Assembly (NCBI RefSeq): GCF_000708675.1
Contig: NZ_JELR01000002.1
Location: 1,256,228 to 1,320,227 of the forward strand
DNA from: Microbulbifer sp. HZ11
Lineage (GTDB): Bacteria; Pseudomonadota; Gammaproteobacteria; Pseudomonadales; Cellvibrionaceae
Length of the DNA stretch: 64,000 nt
Direction of reading: 5' to 3'
Under the pieces are notes generated by a model. That model saw nothing but the letters and a program-made list of their open reading frames with translations. It did no database searches and was not told the DNA's origin. Position 1 is the first letter of the stretch; the number at the start of each line of letters is the position of its first letter. The translations under genes and the position numbers were made by a program. Shown one piece after another: positions 55,830-64,000 of the stretch.

Positions 55830-56618
55830 ATGGTATTAGACCGCAAGTTTTATCGCCGCAGCCCCCACCAGCGCACCGAGCAGGATAGCGGGCAACGCGT
55901 GAGCTTTGTCGATGTGCGCAAGCGTTTCGATTTTCGCGGCATCAAGATCGGGCGCTGGGTAACCGAGGCGGAAAAGACCCGTGCCGCAGGGTTGTTTTAC
56001 GATGCGCTGATGGACCTGATGATCATTTTGCAGGGGCCGGAACTGCTGGTATCCCTGCGCGGCACCCTCGCGTTTCAGTACGGCAGCGGTGGTCGCCCGG
56101 GTATTTCCGCCCACTATGAAATCGGCTCGCGCACCTTTGCCCTAGCTAAAAATGCGGGCCCCGGCGCCATTGCCCACGAGTGGTTTCACGCGCTGGATCA
56201 CTACCTGGCCGACAAGGCCTTCAGCGACGCGCCCGGCAATATGTTCGCTTCCGAAGCCTGGCTGCGCGATGCCACGCCCATTCCCCACCCGATCAACGAT
56301 CTGCTGTTTGCCTGCTTCCGCGCGGTGATGCTGGATGAAAGCGGGGAAAACCCCAGCGAACTGTTTCGCGCATCCAAGGCCGCAGACAAGGCCAACGGCA
56401 CTATCTACTACGCGGACCCGGCGGAAATGTGCGCGCGCGCCTTCGAGGCCTTTGTGCAGGACGCGAGTATCTCCAATAATTTTCTAGTGGCGGGGACCAA
56501 AGCAACGGAAGAGGCGAAGATGGGGCTTTACCCCAGCGGGGTACAGCGGGAGCGGATCAACGCGGCCTTCCGCCGGTATTTTTCCGCACTGGGGCGCGCA
56601 CTTATCCAATCCGTGTAG
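55830..56618 (+). CDS. CLCA_X family HEXXH protein
   Basis: 262 residues. PGAIAHEWFHALDHYLADKAF carries an HEXXH zinc-metallopeptidase motif (H116, E117, H120) with a following His/Asp (D123, H124). The basic N-terminus YRRSPHQRTEQDSGQRVSFVDVRKRFDFRGIKIGRWV is typical of the family annotated CLCA_X. It starts 6 bp after the helicase gene, and the three genes form one operon. Its role is unproven; the association suggests processing of proteins on DNA. Confidence 0.85.
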   Translation: MVLDRKFYRRSPHQRTEQDSGQRVSFVDVRKRFDFRGIKIGRWVTEAEKTRAAGLFYDALMDLMIILQGPELLVSLRGTLAFQYGSGGRPGISAHYEIGSRTFALAKNAGPGAIAHEWFHALDHYLADKAFSDAPGNMFASEAWLRDATPIPHPINDLLFACFRAVMLDESGENPSELFRASKAADKANGTIYYADPAEMCARAFEAFVQDASISNNFLVAGTKATEEAKMGLYPSGVQRERINAAFRRYFSALGRALIQSV

Positions 56619-57300
56619 AGAACCAGCCGCGAATCATTCCCACCTGATAAAACGGAACGACAGGCTCAAAGCCGGCGGACTGAATGATTGCCTGCAATAC
56701 CTGCGGTGTCAGCACCGCAACGTCACGGTCGTAGACCTCGCGCATCCGTTGCACATCCTCAATGGATGCTTCTCCACCCCGCATAACCCGTATCCAGAGA
56801 TCGAGCAGCTGATCCTGCTCTGTGGAATGTTCCTCCGCGCACAGATCCGTGCTCACCAGCTTACCCGCAGGGCGCAATCGCCGTGCGATGTCGGCAAAGA
56901 AATCGGTTCGCTCGGTGCGTTCTAGAATAAACTGTGACACCAGAAATGCACTTGCGCCGTGAAACCTTTCCTTTTCTGGCAGTGATTCCACATAACCCTG
57001 ATGAAACTCGCAACGTGACGCAAAGCCCTCTACGTTGGCATGCTGCCGGCAGATTTCAATCATGGTTTCTGCGGGCTCCACCACGCTGAAGCGCCAACCG
57101 GGAAACTGGCGGGCAAGAAAGCGCAGCTCCGCGCCGGTGCCCGCGCCGACACACAGGAAGTTCGCTTCTTGTGGAAGCCCTGCCAATAGGCTCTGCATCA
57201 ACAAATGCAACGCATCATTCAACGGTGCAAGTCTTTCCCACTGGGTATCGTAGTTCGCTGCCTGTTGCTCGAACAGATTTCGTATTCTTTCCCGTTGCAT
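56602..57300 (-). CDS. Class I SAM-dependent methyltransferase
   Basis: 232 residues from ATG 57300. NFLCVGAGTGAELRFLA (about 55-71, motif I), FSVVEPAETMIEICRQHA (motif II region), LVSQFILERTERTDFFADIARRLRPAGKLVSTDLC (about 125-160). A small-molecule-type methyltransferase of unknown substrate. The 3' end overlaps the convergent HEXXH gene by 17 bp. Likely co-transcribed with the FAD oxidoreductase gene upstream. Confidence 0.85.
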   Translation of the reverse strand: MQRERIRNLFEQQAANYDTQWERLAPLNDALHLLMQSLLAGLPQEANFLCVGAGTGAELRFLARQFPGWRFSVVEPAETMIEICRQHANVEGFASRCEFHQGYVESLPEKERFHGASAFLVSQFILERTERTDFFADIARRLRPAGKLVSTDLCAEEHSTEQDQLLDLWIRVMRGGEASIEDVQRMREVYDRDVAVLTPQVLQAIIQSAGFEPVVPFYQVGMIRGWFSTRIG

Positions 57301-57342
57301 TCCGCCTACCCCGCCACTATTCACTTGCTGCAGTCGATTTTG

Positions 57343-58254
57343 TCAGAGGCCATCAAACATCAGCGATCGGTGTGCCGCGATACCGGCCATAGCACCATCC
57401 GCCATGGCGAATGTCACATTGCCCGCGCCGCGCGCGACATCACCACAAGCGAAGACACCTTCAACCGTTGTCGCCTGCATGGCGTCGGTCTGGATCACCT
57501 CACCGACTGGCGTCTCCTCGAAGGCACAACCCAGCTGTTCCGCCAGCGGCATCGGGTGCTCCAGTCGCGAGGCGACAAACAGTCCGGCCAAATCAAACTT
57601 GCGCCCATCCGTGAGGTGTACGACTGCTCGTTCCCCGGCAATTTTTGATACGGGCGTGCGTTCGATACACACATTGCGTCTGGCGAGTTGACGAAGCTGT
57701 TCCGCGTCCGGTTCAAACGACTCATTGATGAAAAATACCGTTGGCCCCCAGTCCGGCAACATCAGCGCGTGATGCATGGATACTTCACCAACCGCCAGCA
57801 CACCGATGGGTTGCCGTTGCAGTTCATAGCCGTGGCAATAGGGACAGTGAAAAACCGAGGTGCCCCAGCGCTCGAGTAATCCGGGCACGTCGGGTAACAC
57901 ATCGCGCACCCCGGTGGCGAGAATCAAGCGCGCCGCCTGGTAGCGCTTGCCTGCATGGGTGACCAGATGAAAACCGTCACCCGCTTTGTTAACGGACTCC
58001 ACCGTTGCCTCCGCCCAGCTGACGGTGGGGTACTCCCACAATTCCGCGCGGCCATCTTCGGCGATATCCGCCGGTGCGCGACCATCCTGACCGAGTACCC
58101 CGTGCGCATGAGCGGCAAAGCGATTGCGTCGCTGACCGCCATCCACCACCAGCACCTTGCGGTGCCCGCGCGCCAGTTGCATGGCTGCACTCATGCCGGC
58201 GTAGCTGCCGCCGACAATCGCTACATCAAACTCAGTCCCATCAATCGTCGCCAT
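57343..58254 (-). CDS. Thioredoxin-reductase-like FAD oxidoreductase
   Basis: 303 residues. FAD motif VAIVGGSYAGMSAAMQLARG (12-31), ILATGVRDVLPDVPG, a redox-type HCPYCHGYE (C139, C142 region), and FACGDVARGAGNV at the C-terminus. It resembles the thioredoxin-reductase/AhpF-like class whose members often lie next to Rrf2-type regulators, as here (overlap of 14 bp). Substrate probably a small thiol or dithiol protein, unproven. Confidence 0.88.
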   Translation of the reverse strand: MATIDGTEFDVAIVGGSYAGMSAAMQLARGHRKVLVVDGGQRRNRFAAHAHGVLGQDGRAPADIAEDGRAELWEYPTVSWAEATVESVNKAGDGFHLVTHAGKRYQAARLILATGVRDVLPDVPGLLERWGTSVFHCPYCHGYELQRQPIGVLAVGEVSMHHALMLPDWGPTVFFINESFEPDAEQLRQLARRNVCIERTPVSKIAGERAVVHLTDGRKFDLAGLFVASRLEHPMPLAEQLGCAFEETPVGEVIQTDAMQATTVEGVFACGDVARGAGNVTFAMADGAMAGIAAHRSLMFDGL

Positions 58255-58732
58255 CACTACAGTTCCTCATATGGGCGGCCTCGCTCAGTGCCTGCTGGGT
58301 AATGCCGCGCTGATCCAGTCGCTGGTGAAAATCCCGGCTCAGTGACGCCAGGGTGATTTGCTGAAACTGCGACAACAGCAGTGCCTCGGCCGCATCAAAC
58401 GCTTCCCCCATGGCACTGTTCACCGCCTGCTCCACCAGACAACCGGGGGCTTCGGTGCGGTGCCCGAGGGCCAGAACACCGGGTGCGCCCAGCGCCAGAT
58501 GGATGTCGTAGAGGGTGACGCTTTCCAGGTCTTTGGCCAGTCGCCAGCCACCGCCGTGGCCTTTTTCCGAGTGCACCAGCCCCTCCTTGCGGAGCCCTGC
58601 CAGGATGCGGCGGATCACCACGGGGTTGGTCTGCATCATGCCCGCCAGGGCATCGGAGGTAAGCGGGCCGTCAAACTCCGCCATATGCAGGAGCACGTGC
58701 AGCACTCCGCTCAATCTGCTGTCTCTTTTCAT
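58241..58732 (-). CDS. Rrf2 family transcriptional regulator
   Basis: 163 residues. The winged helix (RLSGVLHVLLHMAEFDGPLTSDALAGMM ... RRILAGLRKEGLVHSEKGHGGGWRLAKDLESVTLYDIHLAL) is the Rrf2 domain. A single cysteine in EAPGCLVEQAVNS occupies a position used for redox sensing, but the three-cysteine iron-sulfur set of NsrR/IscR is absent. It is coupled to the FAD oxidoreductase, and a palindromic operator overlaps its own start codon, so autoregulation is likely. Confidence 0.92.
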   Translation of the reverse strand: MKRDSRLSGVLHVLLHMAEFDGPLTSDALAGMMQTNPVVIRRILAGLRKEGLVHSEKGHGGGWRLAKDLESVTLYDIHLALGAPGVLALGHRTEAPGCLVEQAVNSAMGEAFDAAEALLLSQFQQITLASLSRDFHQRLDQRGITQQALSEAAHMRNCSDGDD

Positions 58733-58752
58733 GTAACTTACATTATTACATG
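58730..58752 (-). promoter_or_regulatory. Rrf2 operator overlapping its start codon
   Basis: CATGTAA-N9-TTACATG inverted repeat, with an internal TGTAACTTACA palindrome. The left end contains the start codon of the Rrf2 gene (58732). Rrf2-family sites of the TGTAA...TTACA type are common. Confidence 0.6.
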
Positions 58753-58834
58753 AAATGGCCGCGCGCAACTCTGACTGCTGAGCCAGCTATTCCGTCGGCG
58801 GTGGAAAGAACTTTCAGGAGAGTACAGCCCCGGC

Positions 58835-59578
58835 TCAGCCGGAGACTGCTTTGCCCAGCAGGGCCAAACCAGATAGGGCCAATAGCCATCGGCAGCTCAG
58901 CAGAAATACCCACTCATTGAAGTAATACTGCAGTCGGTAGCCGAGGTAGACACCGAGGTAAGCCGCCGGCACCAGGATCAGTGCGGTCACCAGCAACTCC
59001 CGGTTCCAGAAGCCGGCCAGGGTATAGGGCACCAGTTTGATCAGGTTCATTACCCCGAACACCACCCCGGCGGTGGCGAGCCAGGCGAGCTTTGGCAGGC
59101 CGCGCCCGATCAGATACATGTTCAGCGGTGGCCCGCCGGCGTGGATCAGTGTACTGGTGACACCGGACATCGCGCCCCACAGCCAGGCGCTGCCCGGCAA
59201 CCGCGCCACCAGCGGCGCAAGGTTCTGCCAGAAGGCAAACAGCAGGCTGAGAATGCCCAGGGACAGGGTCAGCGCAAAGGGCGAAACCCAGGCCAGCAGC
59301 CAGCCGCCCAGCGCTATACCGATCAGGGCCGCGGGCAGCAGTTTTTTGAGCTCGAGCCCGCTGCGGTGTTGCCAGTAGTAGGTGATGGTGCGCAAATCCA
59401 TCACCAGCAGAATTGGCAGCATCAACGCCACCGCTGTCTCCACCGGGACCACCAGCGCCAGCAGCGGCACCGCAACCACACCGGCGCCACCGGCAAAACC
59501 GGATTTGGAAATGCCGGTGAATATCACACCGATGATTGCCAACCCCCAGAACAGGGGGCTACTGCTGATTATTTCCAT
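58835..59578 (-). CDS. TauE/SafE family membrane permease
   Basis: 247 residues, about eight hydrophobic segments. N-terminal FWGLAIIGVIFTGISKSGFAGGAGVVAVPLLALVV and repeated GIALGGWLLAW, GVTSTLIHAGGPPLNMYLIGRGLP are the TauE/SafE pattern; the two halves are homologous. Members export sulfonates, sulfite or related anions. Monocistronic on the minus strand between the Rrf2 gene and the DUF885 gene. Confidence 0.93.
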   Translation of the reverse strand: MEIISSSPLFWGLAIIGVIFTGISKSGFAGGAGVVAVPLLALVVPVETAVALMLPILLVMDLRTITYYWQHRSGLELKKLLPAALIGIALGGWLLAWVSPFALTLSLGILSLLFAFWQNLAPLVARLPGSAWLWGAMSGVTSTLIHAGGPPLNMYLIGRGLPKLAWLATAGVVFGVMNLIKLVPYTLAGFWNRELLVTALILVPAAYLGVYLGYRLQYYFNEWVFLLSCRWLLALSGLALLGKAVSG

Positions 59579-59611
59579 ATCAGATCTGTCACTCGACAGA
59601 GTGAATATGGA

Positions 59612-61414
59612 TTATCGTTTGCTTTCCGCATCACTTTCCGCAACAAACCGATCCATCTGCACCTCCAGCATTTCCATAGGCACAGCACCGTTTGCCAGTA
59701 CCGCATCGTGGAAAGCACGCAGGTCAAACCTGTCGCCCAACTGCTGCTCGGCTTTTTTGCGCAGCTCTCGGATTTTGATTTCACCCATCTTGTAAGACAG
59801 CGCCTGCCCCGGCCAGGAGATATAGCGGTCTACTTCTGCACGAACATTCGCTTCCGACAGCGATGTATTTTCCGCGAGATAATCCAGCGCCTGTTGGCGA
59901 GTCCAGCCCTGGGAGTGAATGCCGGTATCGATCACCAGTCGCGCTGCGCGCCACATTTCATAGCTCAGGCGGCCGAACTGCTGATAGGGGGTATCGTATA
60001 CCCCCATCTCCACACCCAGGCGCTCGGTGTACAGAGCCCAACCTTCACCAAAAGCACTCAGGTACAGGTTTTTACGAAACTCCGGCACATTCTCCAGTTC
60101 CAGTGAAAGTGCCCCCTGCAGATGATGGCCGGGCACCGCTTCGTGGAGCGTCAGCGCAACCAGTTCGTATAGCGGGCGCTGATCCAGTGCATAGGTATTT
60201 ACCCAGTAGGCGCCACCGCGGGTTCCGCCAATAGCAGCGGGGTTGTAGGAAGCGGTGGTGTAATTGGGCGCGATTTCATCGGGTACCGGAACCACACCGT
60301 AGGGCAGGCGCGGCAGTTTGCCGAAGAACTCCGGCAGGCGGTAATCAATTTTCTTCGCGATATAGGACGCTTCTTTCAGCAACTCATCCGGCGTTTTGGC
60401 ATAAAACTGCGGGTCGGTACGGAGGAATTCGGTGAACTCCTCAAAGCTGCCGTCAAAGCCGCTGTCTTCGATCAATTGTTGCATTTCACCGCGGATACGT
60501 TTGACCTCGGCGAGGCCGATTTTATGAATCTCCCCAGGGTCCATATCCATGGTGACGTAAGTGCGAATGGCGTGGCGGTAGTATGCCTTACCTCCAGGCA
60601 GCTGCTCCGCACCGAGACTGTCGGTGGCGGCATTCATATATTCGCCGTCCAAGAAGGTGGCCACTCGGTCGAACGCCGGCATTGCGTGCTCGCGGATCGC
60701 CCGCGCTGCCTGCTCTTGTAGCCGCTTCCTGTCCGCTTCCGAAAAGCTTTCGGGAAACTTTTCAAACGGCTCGTACAGACTACTTCTGGTCGGTTCATCG
60801 TAGACCTGCGCGCGCACGGTGGGTGCAATACCTTTCACAACGATCTTAGGCAGCACGAAACCATCGTCTATACCTGCGCGCATATTCGCGATGTTCTCGT
60901 CAAAAAAACGGCCGGTATCCTCAATCCGTTGTATGTAATCCTCGTAGTCCGAAACCTGTGACATACTCAGTCCACGACTGGCACTCAGTGCAGTATTCCA
61001 GAAACTGTAGAACGTATTGACCGGTATCCGTTCCAGATAAAGCGCATTGGATTCAGCGGAGTTTTTCAGCACCCACAACAACAGATCCCGATTCACCTGG
61101 GCATCGGCATCCAATTTGTCACGATCAATATTTTCAAGCCGCTTAATAAATTGTTTTTCTGCTTTCAGACGACGGGCGCGATCTTGCCCGGAAACGCCGG
61201 GCAACCGGTTGTTATAACGCTTGTCGCCCATACGGCTGGCCGTAGTGGGATTTTCCTGCAGGTAGAATTGCCAGTGGTCATCAATGACCCGTTGTAGTTG
61301 CTCGCTGGGAGCGGCCGCCCACCCTGGCGAGACCAGCACCCAGAGGCAGGTCATCAGAAAGAAGGTTAACCCACGCCTGTTTCGCACAGGAATAGCGGTC
61401 GAATATCTTGCCAT
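59612..61414 (-). CDS. DUF885 family peptidase, exported
   Basis: 600 residues with a signal peptide (NRRGLTFFLMTCLWVLVSPGWA, cleavage near residue 34). The body opens LQRVIDDHWQFYLQENPTTASRMGDKRYNNRLP and carries the metallopeptidase motif LHEAVPGHHLQGAL (about 425-438) with HE..PGH zinc ligands and downstream EGWALYTERLG. DUF885 proteins are M3-like dipeptidases or carboxypeptidases. Likely periplasmic. Confidence 0.92.
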   Translation of the reverse strand: MARYSTAIPVRNRRGLTFFLMTCLWVLVSPGWAAAPSEQLQRVIDDHWQFYLQENPTTASRMGDKRYNNRLPGVSGQDRARRLKAEKQFIKRLENIDRDKLDADAQVNRDLLLWVLKNSAESNALYLERIPVNTFYSFWNTALSASRGLSMSQVSDYEDYIQRIEDTGRFFDENIANMRAGIDDGFVLPKIVVKGIAPTVRAQVYDEPTRSSLYEPFEKFPESFSEADRKRLQEQAARAIREHAMPAFDRVATFLDGEYMNAATDSLGAEQLPGGKAYYRHAIRTYVTMDMDPGEIHKIGLAEVKRIRGEMQQLIEDSGFDGSFEEFTEFLRTDPQFYAKTPDELLKEASYIAKKIDYRLPEFFGKLPRLPYGVVPVPDEIAPNYTTASYNPAAIGGTRGGAYWVNTYALDQRPLYELVALTLHEAVPGHHLQGALSLELENVPEFRKNLYLSAFGEGWALYTERLGVEMGVYDTPYQQFGRLSYEMWRAARLVIDTGIHSQGWTRQQALDYLAENTSLSEANVRAEVDRYISWPGQALSYKMGEIKIRELRKKAEQQLGDRFDLRAFHDAVLANGAVPMEMLEVQMDRFVAESDAESKR

Positions 61415-61543
61415 CGAGGATCTCCCGAGCAGTAATACTTTGCAGTTGGATAGGCGGTAACCATATCACGGTATCGCAGCGTCACGACGACAGGTTACCC
61501 GGCTGATCCGTAGACCCGTCGCATTCCGCCAGCGTCTGCACGG

Positions 61544-62629
61544 CTATTTCAAGGTACCGAAGTATTCTTCTCGGAGATCCATGATCGTTCCCTGTTCATG
61601 GGCGGCGATAATCTCCACGCTTAGGGGGCGCCCAAGTGGGCTATCCTTTGGTACGGCGAACGCATACTTATCCGGATTGAACAGTTTCCCTACCAAGCGC
61701 AGCCCCAGCTCAGGGTTTTGAAATGCAAAGTAGGCGAGCACCGGGCTATCTCCGACAATCGCGTCAATCTCTCCTGCGCGCAGTGCGGAGACCGTCTGCT
61801 CCGTACTTTCATAGGCACGGGTACTGATACCATTTTCCTGGGCATACTCCTCGGCGACACTACCGGAAAGCACACCGACTGTCTTTCCCGGAAGGTCCCG
61901 CAGCCCATTTACCTGTGAGGTAAGTGCCAGTGAAGTCATCACACTGGTGATGGACGCGGTAATAAAAGAAACAACCGCAACACCACACACAAGCCAGATA
62001 CCCGCCCAGATTTTTCCAACCCAGCCAAACAGATTCTTGCGATGGGCATTGCCGGATGTGGCGATAGACATGACAGAGTAAAAACTCTCGGCCAGGCCAT
62101 CACGCCAGCGCCGGGGAAACTCCGCGTCAAACTTCCGATCAAAAAGCGTGAATGCGAGCGTGGCCAGAATAATAACCGCGAGAATCCACAGGTAGCTGGC
62201 GAACATGCCGGTTTTTTTTAGCCCTTGCACAATATCGGAAATACTGGTTCTTCGCTTTTTACCGACCATTACCCGCAACCCCGCATCAAACCACGGTTGT
62301 GTAAAGTCGATTTTTCGCGCGCGGGCTTCTGTAATGGTCAGATTGGTAACTGCCACATCCACTTCACCCCTGTGCACGCCATCTACCAGACTTTTAATAT
62401 CCGAATACACACGATATTTGGATGCAAGATTCTGCTTTTGAGCGATGTTTTCCCACAGCTCCACCGACATACCGGATAGCCTTTCGCCCTCTTCCATTAC
62501 AAAAGGCGGGCTCAGATAGATACCCACATTGATTGACCTGGGCTCAGCGGTTCCCTGGCCGTATGCATTGGCGGCCGCGAGGCACAGCAGAATGAAGACT
62601 TTCCGTAAATATGGCAGCTTTCGCAACAA
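61544..62629 (-). CDS. GluR0-like ligand-gated ion channel
   Basis: 361 residues. Signal peptide (KVFILLCLAAANAYG), a periplasmic binding-protein half S1 (VGIYLSPPFV ... TITEARARKIDFTQPW, about 34-115), TM1 (about 146-164), a re-entrant pore loop (about 178-193, AESFYSVMSIATSGNA), TM2 (about 207-232), then the second binding half S2 (VNGLRDLPGKTVGVLSGSVAEEY ... IVGDSPVLAYF). This S1-M1-P-M2-S2 order is that of prokaryotic ionotropic glutamate receptors. The pore lacks the potassium GYG filter, so selectivity is not predicted. Confidence 0.85.
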   Translation of the reverse strand: MLRKLPYLRKVFILLCLAAANAYGQGTAEPRSINVGIYLSPPFVMEEGERLSGMSVELWENIAQKQNLASKYRVYSDIKSLVDGVHRGEVDVAVTNLTITEARARKIDFTQPWFDAGLRVMVGKKRRTSISDIVQGLKKTGMFASYLWILAVIILATLAFTLFDRKFDAEFPRRWRDGLAESFYSVMSIATSGNAHRKNLFGWVGKIWAGIWLVCGVAVVSFITASITSVMTSLALTSQVNGLRDLPGKTVGVLSGSVAEEYAQENGISTRAYESTEQTVSALRAGEIDAIVGDSPVLAYFAFQNPELGLRLVGKLFNPDKYAFAVPKDSPLGRPLSVEIIAAHEQGTIMDLREEYFGTLK

Positions 62630-62768
62630 GATAAATTACCCTGTACTATAAAAGTCGAACCAGAACAGCATAGAACATGCGCACTCTTGCCCGAAAACAG
62701 GGTCATGCCAGGTTCGATGAAAGCCTGTGTCGTCAGGGTGCCTATTTACCAGACATGGAAATTGTTCA

Positions 62769-63617
62769 TTGAAAAATTTGACGGTTGCAGCACTGCAAAT
62801 GGTCAGTGGAGAAGACGTTGAGGCAAACCTTGCTCAAGGTTTCCGTCTGGCACAGAAAGCCGCAGGCGCTGGCGCGCAGATGGTCCTGCTGCCGGAAAAC
62901 TTTGCCCACCTCGCCGATAGCGGTAGCTACTCGGCGGCAGAAGCCTTTGCCAGGGGGCGCGCCTGCCCCCGTAAACAACCTATACAGCACGCATTACAGC
63001 GCTGGTCCGCAGAACTGGGGGTCTGGCTGATCGCCGGTGCGACGCCGCTCCTCGACAGACCCGATGGAAATTCGACAGAGGGGCAGCGCAGTCGCTCTGC
63101 GTGTCTGGTCTATGACGGAACCGGCCAAGTGCGCGCGCGCTACGATAAAATGCATCTGTTCGACGTAGACGTTGAAGATGCCGCCGGTAGTTATCGGGAA
63201 TCTCGTAGTATTGAGCCTGGAGATCAAATCTGCATTGCGGACACACCTTGGCTGAAGTTGGGTCTCAGCATCTGCTTTGATCTTCGTTTTCCCGAGCTCT
63301 ATCGAGCGCTTGCCATAGGAGGTGCCGAAGTGCTCGTGGTCCCCGCCGCCTTTACCCATACTACCGGGCAGGCCCACTGGCTGAGCCTGCTAAAAGCGCG
63401 TGCTATCGAAAACGGCTGTTACTTGATCGCGGCCAACCAGGGAGGGCAGCACTCACGCAAACGTCGCACCTGGGGCCACTCGGTAATTATCGATCCTTGG
63501 GGGGATGTTCTGGCGGAAGCAGGCGAAGGGGAAGCGGTCATTACTGCTACCCTGAGTAGCACACTCCTTGAAAAAGTACGCCGGAATATGCCGCTGCTGT
63601 CCATGCGGCGCCTGTGA
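62769..63617 (+). CDS. Nitrilase-superfamily carbon-nitrogen hydrolase
   Basis: 282 residues from a TTG start (62769). The catalytic triad is intact: Glu in LLPENFAHLA (about 45), Lys in DKMHLFDVDVED (about 120) and Cys in LSICFDLRFPELYR (about 158). Typical of the Nit1/YafV-like branch, which hydrolyses omega-amides or deaminated glutathione. An earlier GTG is possible. In pseudomonads it usually lies near yhdP-tldD; here it precedes a DsbA-family gene. Confidence 0.93.
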   Translation: MKNLTVAALQMVSGEDVEANLAQGFRLAQKAAGAGAQMVLLPENFAHLADSGSYSAAEAFARGRACPRKQPIQHALQRWSAELGVWLIAGATPLLDRPDGNSTEGQRSRSACLVYDGTGQVRARYDKMHLFDVDVEDAAGSYRESRSIEPGDQICIADTPWLKLGLSICFDLRFPELYRALAIGGAEVLVVPAAFTHTTGQAHWLSLLKARAIENGCYLIAANQGGQHSRKRRTWGHSVIIDPWGDVLAEAGEGEAVITATLSSTLLEKVRRNMPLLSMRRL

Positions 63618-63764
63618 AAAACCCCGTCTGCGCCCCTACAATCAAGGCCAGATGGCCAGATTACCGGCCACTGGTTTGCAACGCGATTGTTGGACCAACC
63701 GGCCATGCTATTGCGGTCACGCCCCACTCCATAGCGCAAGACACCCGATGAAAGGCGATCTTCC

Positions 63765-64000
63765 ATGCAAAAAAAACTCTCCCTGCGTATCGATATTGTT
63801 TCCGATGTCGTTTGTCCCTGGTGTGTCATCGGCTATTACCGGTTGCAGAAAGCACTGGATGACTTCACGGACACCATAGAACCGACCATCAACTGGCTAC
63901 CCTTCGAACTGAATCCAGATATGCCCGCCGAAGGGCAGAATCTACGGGAGCACATCGCCGAAAAATACGGCACGACACCAGAAGAGAGCATCGCAGCCCG
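63765..64000 (+). CDS. FrnE-type DsbA family oxidoreductase (partial)
   Basis: The first 78 codons are present, and the gene continues past the window. MQKKLSLRIDIVSDVVCPWCVIGYYRLQ has the CPWC thioredoxin-fold active site (C17 and C20) of the FrnE/2-hydroxychromene-2-carboxylate isomerase branch, followed by FELNPDMPAEG. No signal peptide, so cytoplasmic. Confidence 0.9.
   Translation, partial: MQKKLSLRIDIVSDVVCPWCVIGYYRLQKALDDFTDTIEPTINWLPFELNPDMPAEGQNLREHIAEKYGTTPEESIAA

Overview
The window reads as chromosomal DNA of a marine-type gammaproteobacterium. Gene order from 11.2 kb onward closely follows Pseudomonas-like synteny (ubiD-rho-trxA; hemW-rdgB-DUF4426-metW-metX; yggT-proC-yggS-pilT-pilU; algR-algZ/argH/cyaY/lptM-lysA-dapF-DUF484; sutA-glnK-amtB; ubiK-comM-rep-cytochrome c5). 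Together with a TorF-type porin and a dynamin-like GTPase this suggests a Cellvibrionales/Microbulbifer-like organism. The lineage is inference; the synteny is from memory and was not searched.

Region 1 (1-10.7 kb) is a mobile integron cassette array. Nineteen attC sites are recognisable, all in one orientation, separating AT-rich single-gene cassettes read on the minus strand: membrane proteins, small secreted proteins, DUF4160/DUF2442, DUF1877, DUF1493, CbrC, a PAT-like GNAT, an HNH nuclease. Three cassettes have no credible gene, and two of those are diverged copies of each other. The array is open on the left. Its upstream (attI-side) end lies near 10.70 kb and no integrase gene is present there. 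Just beyond it are five copies of an 18-bp near-palindrome and a conserved hypothetical gene.

Region 2 (11.2-35.4 kb) is core genome on both strands: ubiquinone decarboxylase, Rho, thioredoxin, HemW/RdgB, methionine biosynthesis (metX-metW), a dynamin-like GTPase next to a 143-bp inverted-repeat element, yggT-proC-yggS, the twitching ATPases PilT and PilU, an AlgZ/AlgR-type LytTR two-component system, argH, frataxin, and lysA-dapF.

Region 3 (35-45 kb) holds a nitrogen operon torF-glnK-amtB-glnK with a near-consensus sigma-54 promoter, then ubiK, comM, yaiI, rep and cytochrome c5. A tRNA-Arg(CCG) gene follows, flanked by tRNA-like fragments and a very long perfect hairpin.

Region 4 (45-64 kb) is more accessory: a TonB receptor convergent with a Tat-exported PhoD phosphatase, a quinone oxidoreductase, a three-gene DNA-processing block (VRR-NUC/FAN1-like nuclease, RecB-like nuclease fused to an XPD/DinG-like helicase, HEXXH protein), an Rrf2-controlled FAD oxidoreductase with a methyltransferase, TauE/SafE, a DUF885 peptidase, a GluR0-like ligand-gated channel, a nitrilase-family hydrolase and the start of a FrnE-type DsbA protein. 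REP-like GC-rich repeats are scattered between core genes.
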